Assembly (NCBI GenBank): GCA_964396265.1
Contig: CAYNEM010000033.1
Span: 1 to 9,813 of the forward strand
Origin: EA-27 sp964396265
GTDB lineage: Archaea; Thermoplasmatota; Thermoplasmata; RBG-16-68-12; EA-27
Reading direction: 5' to 3'
Length of the DNA: 9,813 bases
Shown here: one piece after another, positions 6,976 through 9,813 of the stretch
Position numbering within the stretch: the stretch's first letter is position 1
Layout of the letters: the number at the start of each line of letters is the position of its first letter
Notes under the pieces: generated by a model
What the model was told of the DNA's origin: nothing
Database searches by the model: none
The model's input: only the letters and a program-made list of their open reading frames with translations
Made by a program: the position numbers and the translations under genes

Positions 6976-7299
6976 ATGGCCAAGCCTACCAGGAAGGTTT
7001 CGTCAGTGCCGACGGCCATCGGAGTCGCTTCTCTCTATAGCTCCGGTGCCCTCGCCTTCTCTCTCGCGTTTGGGTCCCCGTGGGATGGGTACGGGACATC
7101 GATCGCCGCCGTCATCGCGATCCCGGCAATCGCTTCGTTTGTAGGTCTGCTCATCGGGGAGGCGCTATCCGCAGTACCGCCGAGACCGATTCGGAGAAGC
7201 CGCGGTCTGATCTGCGGCGCTCGAACCCGCAGCGTGCGCGGCCATCTCGCCCGCCTCGGGCCTCCCAATCTCTCCGCGCGGCAGATCCGCCACTGGTGA
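6976..7299 (+). CDS. Small predicted membrane protein, unknown
   Basis: A 107-residue ORF with two likely membrane helices: about residues 14-34 (IGVASLYSSGALAFSLAF region) and 42-65 (SIAAVIAIPAIASFVGLL region), separated by a short loop SPWDGYG. After the second helix the protein becomes very basic (RPIRRSRG, then RTRSVRGHLARLG), which would place the tail in the cytoplasm by the positive-inside rule. A TATA box and a purine-rich ribosome-binding-like GGAGAGG precede the ATG. I recognise no family. The third-position bias is modest, and the low-complexity basic tail may be partly non-coding-like, so the hydrophobic N-terminal part is the better supported part. Confidence 0.5.
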   Translation: MAKPTRKVSSVPTAIGVASLYSSGALAFSLAFGSPWDGYGTSIAAVIAIPAIASFVGLLIGEALSAVPPRPIRRSRGLICGARTRSVRGHLARLGPPNLSARQIRHW

Positions 7300-7335
7300 T
7301 CCAACTCTCGCAGGAATGCTTGCCGACGCGAACGG

Positions 7336-7345
7336 GAGGCTTTAT
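7336..7345 (+). promoter_or_regulatory. BRE/TATA element of the secreted nuclease gene
   Basis: GAGGCTTTAT places a purine-rich BRE beside a CTTTAT box, with its centre about 31 bases before the ATG at 7371. This argues against the upstream in-frame ATG at 7344, which lies inside the box, and implies a leaderless message. Confidence 0.6.
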
Positions 7346-7370
7346 GGAATCCCTTGCCATCCCCGGCTGT

Positions 7371-8054
7371 ATGATTCTTCGGCGGCGCTCGACCCTGTTT
7401 GCCGCCCTCACGCTCTCCGCCGTCGTGATCGCTGCACTATTCGCTGCCGCCAAACTCTCGAATTCGCCCTCATCAACGGTCAACGAGCCGCCGCCTGCGG
7501 ACGGACCGGAATGTCCACGATCCGTCGGCCTCTGCATCGAGCGCATCGTGACCCGGGTCCTCGACGGGGACACCCTCGAGGTCCAGGGCGGCCTCCGGAT
7601 CCGCCTTGTGCTCGTCGACGCCCCAGAGCTGAGCGAATCCGGCGGGCCCGAGGCACGGGATTACCTCACGGACATGTGTCTCGATTCCCTCGCCCTCATC
7701 GACGAGGACGATTTCCAGATCGGCGATGACCCGTACGGCCGGGTCCTGGCGGTCGCCTACTGTGGCGGCACGAACGCGAACGCCGCGATGATCTCCACGG
7801 GCCGCGCGGAGACCTACTACGAATTCTGCTCACAGAGCGAGTTCGGGGGCCAATCCTGGACGGGCTGCTCCTCTCCGCCGCCTCCCCCGCCTCCGCCTCC
7901 GGGGAACTGCGACTCTGCGTATCCCGACGTCTGCATCCCCCCGCCGCCCCCGGACCTCGATTGCGGAGAGATTTCGTTCCGGAACTTTCGGGTTCTCGCC
8001 CCCGATCCTCACCGTTTCGACGGCGACGGCGACGGCATCGGATGCGAGACGTAG
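7371..8054 (+). CDS. Secreted SNase-like nuclease with excalibur calcium-binding domain
   Basis: A 227-residue secreted or surface protein. Residues 1-28 form a signal peptide or anchor (RRR followed by a hydrophobic run). Residues about 57-165 are a staphylococcal-nuclease-like domain: DGDT at 65-68 (calcium ligand), basic RIR at 76-78, VDAPE at 82-86 holding the second acidic site, and DPYGR with Arg124; these match the catalytic Asp, two Arg and Glu of thermonuclease, so activity on DNA/RNA with calcium is likely. A nine-proline linker (169-177) leads to CDSAYPDVCIPPPPPDLDCG, then an excalibur domain ending FDGDGDGIGCE (216-226), an EF-hand-like calcium site. Ten cysteines (48, 55, 103, 131, 153, 166, 180, 188, 198, 225) suggest disulfides outside the cell. 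Likely role: extracellular nucleic acid degradation or scavenging. Confidence 0.9.
   Translation: MILRRRSTLFAALTLSAVVIAALFAAAKLSNSPSSTVNEPPPADGPECPRSVGLCIERIVTRVLDGDTLEVQGGLRIRLVLVDAPELSESGGPEARDYLTDMCLDSLALIDEDDFQIGDDPYGRVLAVAYCGGTNANAAMISTGRAETYYEFCSQSEFGGQSWTGCSSPPPPPPPPPGNCDSAYPDVCIPPPPPDLDCGEISFRNFRVLAPDPHRFDGDGDGIGCET
7875..7901 (+). repeat. Low-complexity proline-codon tract in the nuclease gene
   Basis: Nine consecutive proline codons (CCG, CCT and one CCC) encode the linker between the nuclease and the C-terminal domain. Such tracts can vary in length between strains by slippage. Confidence 0.8.
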
Positions 8055-8065
8055 AAAGTGATTGA

Positions 8066-8078
8066 GAGGCTTTACATA
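8066..8078 (+). promoter_or_regulatory. BRE/TATA element of the cyclophilin gene
   Basis: GAGGCTTTACATA is nearly identical to the element before the nuclease gene. Its centre is about 30 bases before the ATG at 8101, supporting that start over the in-frame ATG at 8089 and the TTG at 8062. Confidence 0.6.
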
Positions 8079-8100
8079 CGAGGCGCAGATGGTGGGGCCC

Positions 8101-8559
8101 ATGACGACGGTCCTCCTCCAGACGACGATGGGCGACGTGACGATCGAACTATTCGACAAGATGATGCCGATCACCACGGGAAACTTCCGGAAGCTCGTCG
8201 AGAAGGGGTTCTACGACGGGACAATCTTCCATCGGGTGATCGACGGGTTCATGATCCAGGGCGGGGACCCGAAGGGCACGGGGTACGGCGGGCCCGGGTA
8301 CGCAATCAAGGACGAGCTCCCCCCGGAGAACCGGAACGCGCGGGGGACGATCTCGATGGCGAACGCGGGCGCGAATACCGGCGGGAGCCAGTTCTTCATC
8401 AACGTCGTGGACAACCACAAGCTCAACCCGAAGCACCCGGCGTTCGGGAAGGTCGTCGCCGGCATGGACGTCGTCGACCGGATCGCGAAGGTGCCCAAGG
8501 ACGCGGACGACCGACCGCGGAAGGCGGTCACAATCACAAAAGCTCGCATGGTCTCGTGA
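8101..8559 (+). CDS. Cyclophilin-type peptidyl-prolyl cis-trans isomerase
   Basis: A 152-residue single-domain cyclophilin that speeds cis-trans isomerisation of Xaa-Pro bonds and assists folding in the cytoplasm; there is no signal peptide. The active-site set is intact: FHRVIDGFMIQGGDP (43-57) with Arg45, Phe50 and Gln53 matching human CypA Arg55, Phe60 and Gln63; SMANAG (85-90); GSQFFI (95-100) with Phe99; and Leu108 and His112 matching CypA Leu122 and His126. The cyclosporin-contact tryptophan is absent (NHKLNPKHPAFGKV region), as in many prokaryotic forms, so drug sensitivity should be low. The length is that of the minimal prokaryotic type. A strong BRE/TATA element precedes it and it appears monocistronic. 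Confidence 0.97.
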   Translation: MTTVLLQTTMGDVTIELFDKMMPITTGNFRKLVEKGFYDGTIFHRVIDGFMIQGGDPKGTGYGGPGYAIKDELPPENRNARGTISMANAGANTGGSQFFINVVDNHKLNPKHPAFGKVVAGMDVVDRIAKVPKDADDRPRKAVTITKARMVS

Positions 8560-8693
8560 GATTCGACGCGGTACCTGCGGGTGAGTCGAGGACGAACCGC
8601 ATCCCTAACCTCGTTTCGACGAAGGTCCCTGAACAAGCTCGCGGCAGGTGCTGCAAAGGGAGTGCCCGGAGACGTGGGTCCTCGCCTTTGCCA

Positions 8694-8706
8694 GAAGGCT
8701 TAAGTA
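8694..8706 (+). promoter_or_regulatory. BRE/TATA element of the vapBC operon
   Basis: GAAGGCTTAAGTA resembles the GAGGCTTTA elements of the two preceding genes and lies about 33 bases before the vapB ATG. The surrounding A/T-rich stretch (8700-8733) is the least G/C-rich part of this area. Confidence 0.55.
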
Positions 8707-8730
8707 TTACGCTGTCCATAAATGTATTAC
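8704..8730 (+). repeat. Direct repeat GTATTAC, candidate VapB operator
   Basis: GTATTAC occurs at 8704-8710 and again at 8724-8730, start to start exactly 20 bases, about two helical turns, so both copies face the same side of DNA. The first overlaps the TATA box and the second lies over the expected transcription start. Antitoxins of this type usually repress their own promoter, so this is a good candidate operator, inferred only. Confidence 0.5.
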
Positions 8731-8732
8731 CT

Positions 8733-8957
8733 ATGCCAAAGAGCACGACGACGGTCACGACGAAATACCAAGTGACCATCCCCCGGGACGTCCGACGGGC
8801 CCTCAAGATCCAGCAAGGGGACCGCATCGCCTTCGTACGCACTGCGAACGGCTACGTCCTCCGGCGGGCGGAGGAGCTGTTGGACTGGCTCGCCGATACC
8901 ATGGAGGGGGTCGAGGAGACGATCCAGGAGAGCCGCAGGGGATTCCGACTGCGGTGA
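8733..8957 (+). CDS. vapB: AbrB/MazE-type antitoxin of a VapBC pair
   Basis: A 74-residue protein with an N-terminal SpoVT/AbrB DNA-binding domain: TTTVTTKYQVTIPRDVRRAL (5-24) followed by KIQQGDRIAFV and the closing strand GYVLRR, the swapped-hairpin barrel fold that acts as a dimer. The C-terminal part (about 47-74: ELLDWLADTMEGVEETIQES) is a helical, acidic tail of the kind that wraps around the PIN toxin and blocks its active site. The ATG at 8733 follows a TATA box and lies just after the second GTATTAC repeat. The vapC gene begins 4 bases after the stop, so both are one operon. Expected to neutralise VapC and repress the operon. Confidence 0.92.
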   Translation: MPKSTTTVTTKYQVTIPRDVRRALKIQQGDRIAFVRTANGYVLRRAEELLDWLADTMEGVEETIQESRRGFRLR

Positions 8958-8961
8958 GGCC

Positions 8962-9336
8962 ATGGTCCTCGTCCTCGACACGAACACCCTCGCCGACCCC
9001 GCGTTCCTGCGATGGCTCCGCGACCGCGACGAAGAGGTCCTGCTTCCCGCCGTGGCGTATCTCGAGGCGTGTTACCAGGCCCTCAAGCGGAAACGGTCCC
9101 TCGAGGAGCTCCAGGCGGCGCTCGCGGCTGCTCGGATCCAGGTGGTGCCCTTCGACCCCGCCCAAGCGGAGGCGGCGGCCCAGGCCGTCGTCGGCCGCTG
9201 GGACTTCGCGGACAATGCTCGGGACTACGCCATCGGGGCGCTGGCCCAAGTCCGGGGGGCAATCATGGTCACGGAGAACAAGAAGCACTTCTCGTGGCTG
9301 CCCGAGGTCCGGTCCCCGCGCGATCTGATGAAGTGA
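8962..9336 (+). CDS. vapC: PIN-domain ribonuclease toxin, VapC type
   Basis: A 124-residue single PIN domain, the usual size for VapC toxins, which cut RNA (often tRNA or rRNA) with Mg or Mn when freed from the antitoxin. Acidic residues of the active site can be placed: Asp6 in LVLDTN at the N-terminus, Glu35 in AVAYLEAC, Asp88 in ADNARDYAIGALA (Asp84 is nearby and an alternative), with Thr104 and Asn106 in VTENKKHF as the fourth position. The hydrophobic beta strands VLVLDT, VVPFD and AIMVT fit the fold. It starts 4 bases after vapB, with purine-rich GGTGAGG overlapping the vapB stop as a likely ribosome binding site. All expected residues are present, so the toxin appears intact. The cellular target cannot be read from sequence. 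Confidence 0.92.
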   Translation: MVLVLDTNTLADPAFLRWLRDRDEEVLLPAVAYLEACYQALKRKRSLEELQAALAAARIQVVPFDPAQAEAAAQAVVGRWDFADNARDYAIGALAQVRGAIMVTENKKHFSWLPEVRSPRDLMK

Positions 9337-9419
9337 ACATCACCCGGCGACGCCTCCTGCATGGTTCGACGATCATGTGCCGAAGGACAAGAAGGGCTTC
9401 ATCTCTTCTCGACCCTCGC

Positions 9420-9705
9420 TCAGTCCTCCGGCTTCTGCCGTCGCATCTCCTTTCGTGGCCACTGCGCCTTCGCCCTCCACGGCGGGCGGACTCCTTCCTC
9501 GTGCGGAGGGCCCTCGGCAGCCCGTAGGTCCCGATCTCGCTGGCGGTGATTCCCATGAACTCCCCGGTGGGCGTCGCCAGAGTACTTCGAGATGTGCGCG
9601 GTCTTCGATCGCGCCGAATGTGATGGACGCATGAAATTCCTGAACGACCAGGTGATCGGCGAGATACGCGAGGCCCTCGTCGAGGAGCGGGGCGGCGACC
9701 GACCC
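9420..9705 (-). pseudogene. Small unrecognised gene interrupted by two frame changes
   Basis: Protein-like sequence runs through three frames on the minus strand. From about 9696 to 9577 one frame reads LLDEGLAYLADHLVVQEF, then ASITFGAIEDRAHLEVLW. The next frame (about 9577-9490) continues TPTGEFMGITASEIGTYG and LPRALRTRKESAR. The third (to TGA 9420-9422) ends WRAKAQWPRKEMRRQKPED. Each joint is consistent with a single missing base, and together they give a smooth protein of about 95 residues. No ordinary start codon is present in the first frame after the upstream TGA near 9714. I do not recognise the family. It may be a decayed gene, or an intact gene with sequencing or assembly deletions. 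A 70-residue ORF from the ATG at 9632 covers only the last segment in its correct frame. Confidence 0.45.
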
Positions 9706-9709
9706 CTGT

Positions 9710-9813
9710 CTACCGCATCAACCCGAGCTCTCCCAGCTTCTCCGGCAGGTACCGGTCTGTCACGAAGTCGAGCCCGTACTTGGCGAGGGCCTGCTGTTCC
9801 GCCTTCTTCCCCA
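9710..9813 (-). CDS. C-terminal end of an unrecognised minus-strand protein (partial)
   Basis: The frame enters from the right edge and ends at TAG 9710-9712, giving 33 residues: GKKAEQQALAKYGLDFVT, then DRYLPEKLGELGLMR. Third codon positions are almost all G or C and the composition is that of a soluble helical protein tail, so this is very likely coding. The family is not identifiable from this piece. The frameshifted gene follows it closely on the same strand, so the two may have formed an operon. Confidence 0.65.
   Translation of the reverse strand, partial: GKKAEQQALAKYGLDFVTDRYLPEKLGELGLMR

Noticed and set aside
7207..7289. tRNA-like element on the minus strand, with a GGGTTCGAG T-loop-like segment and GATCTGC/GCAGATC inverted repeat
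   Set aside because: Six of seven acceptor pairs and four of five T-stem pairs form, but no credible D arm or anticodon arm can be drawn; probably chance or a very degraded remnant.
8058..8732. Plus-strand open frame in another phase over the cyclophilin, joined to vapB
   Set aside because: The cyclophilin frame has all family motifs; the alternative product is charged and repetitive, and only the vapB part from 8733 is meaningful.
9361..9634. Several plus-strand ORFs of 60-85 codons after vapC
   Set aside because: Their products are Arg/Ser/Pro-rich with no motif and no promoter, while the minus strand shows better protein-like sequence over most of the same bases.
1..9813. CRISPR arrays, insertion sequences, prophage genes, riboswitches
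   Set aside because: No regularly spaced repeats, transposase or integrase motifs, terminal inverted repeats or recognisable riboswitch cores were seen on either strand.

Overview
The window looks like a high-GC archaeal chromosome, probably euryarchaeal and possibly near Thermoplasmatota; the lineage is inferred. The strongest markers are a pantoate kinase gene fused by overlap to a coaBC gene (the archaeal route to coenzyme A), a DUF357 protein, a tRNA-Arg without encoded CCA, and promoters made of a purine-rich BRE plus a TATA box about 30 bases before the start codon, which implies mostly leaderless mRNAs.

Layout. Bases 1-74 hold what may be the C-terminal end of a plus-strand gene. Bases 55 to about 3465 (minus) hold a two-gene ABC exporter operon, a large FtsX/MacB-type permease followed without a gap by its ATPase; the permease has no ordinary start codon where its first membrane helix begins. 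Bases 3373-3767 are mostly non-coding, with one tiny hydrophobic ORF. DUF357 (plus) converges on and overlaps the coaBC-pantoate kinase operon (minus). The coaBC promoter region at about 6145 is a symmetric ATATAT that also suits a divergent gene of unknown function (6179-6742). A tRNA-Arg(GCG) and a small two-helix membrane protein follow.

From 7371 the plus strand carries a secreted nuclease (SNase domain, proline linker, excalibur calcium-binding domain), a compact cyclophilin and a vapB-vapC toxin-antitoxin pair whose promoter contains a direct repeat spaced exactly 20 bases. The right edge (9420-9813, minus) holds a small gene readable only across two frame changes and the C-terminal end of another protein.

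Working together: CoaBC and pantoate kinase supply two parts of CoA synthesis from one transcript; the permease and ATPase form one exporter; VapB should neutralise VapC and repress their shared promoter. The other genes look independently transcribed, each with its own TATA box. I found no CRISPR array, insertion sequence, prophage or clear new multi-gene system. The points most worth checking are the His-to-Tyr change at the expected CoaC active site, the shared bidirectional TATA box, the missing permease start, the VapB operator candidate, and the frameshifted gene at the right edge.
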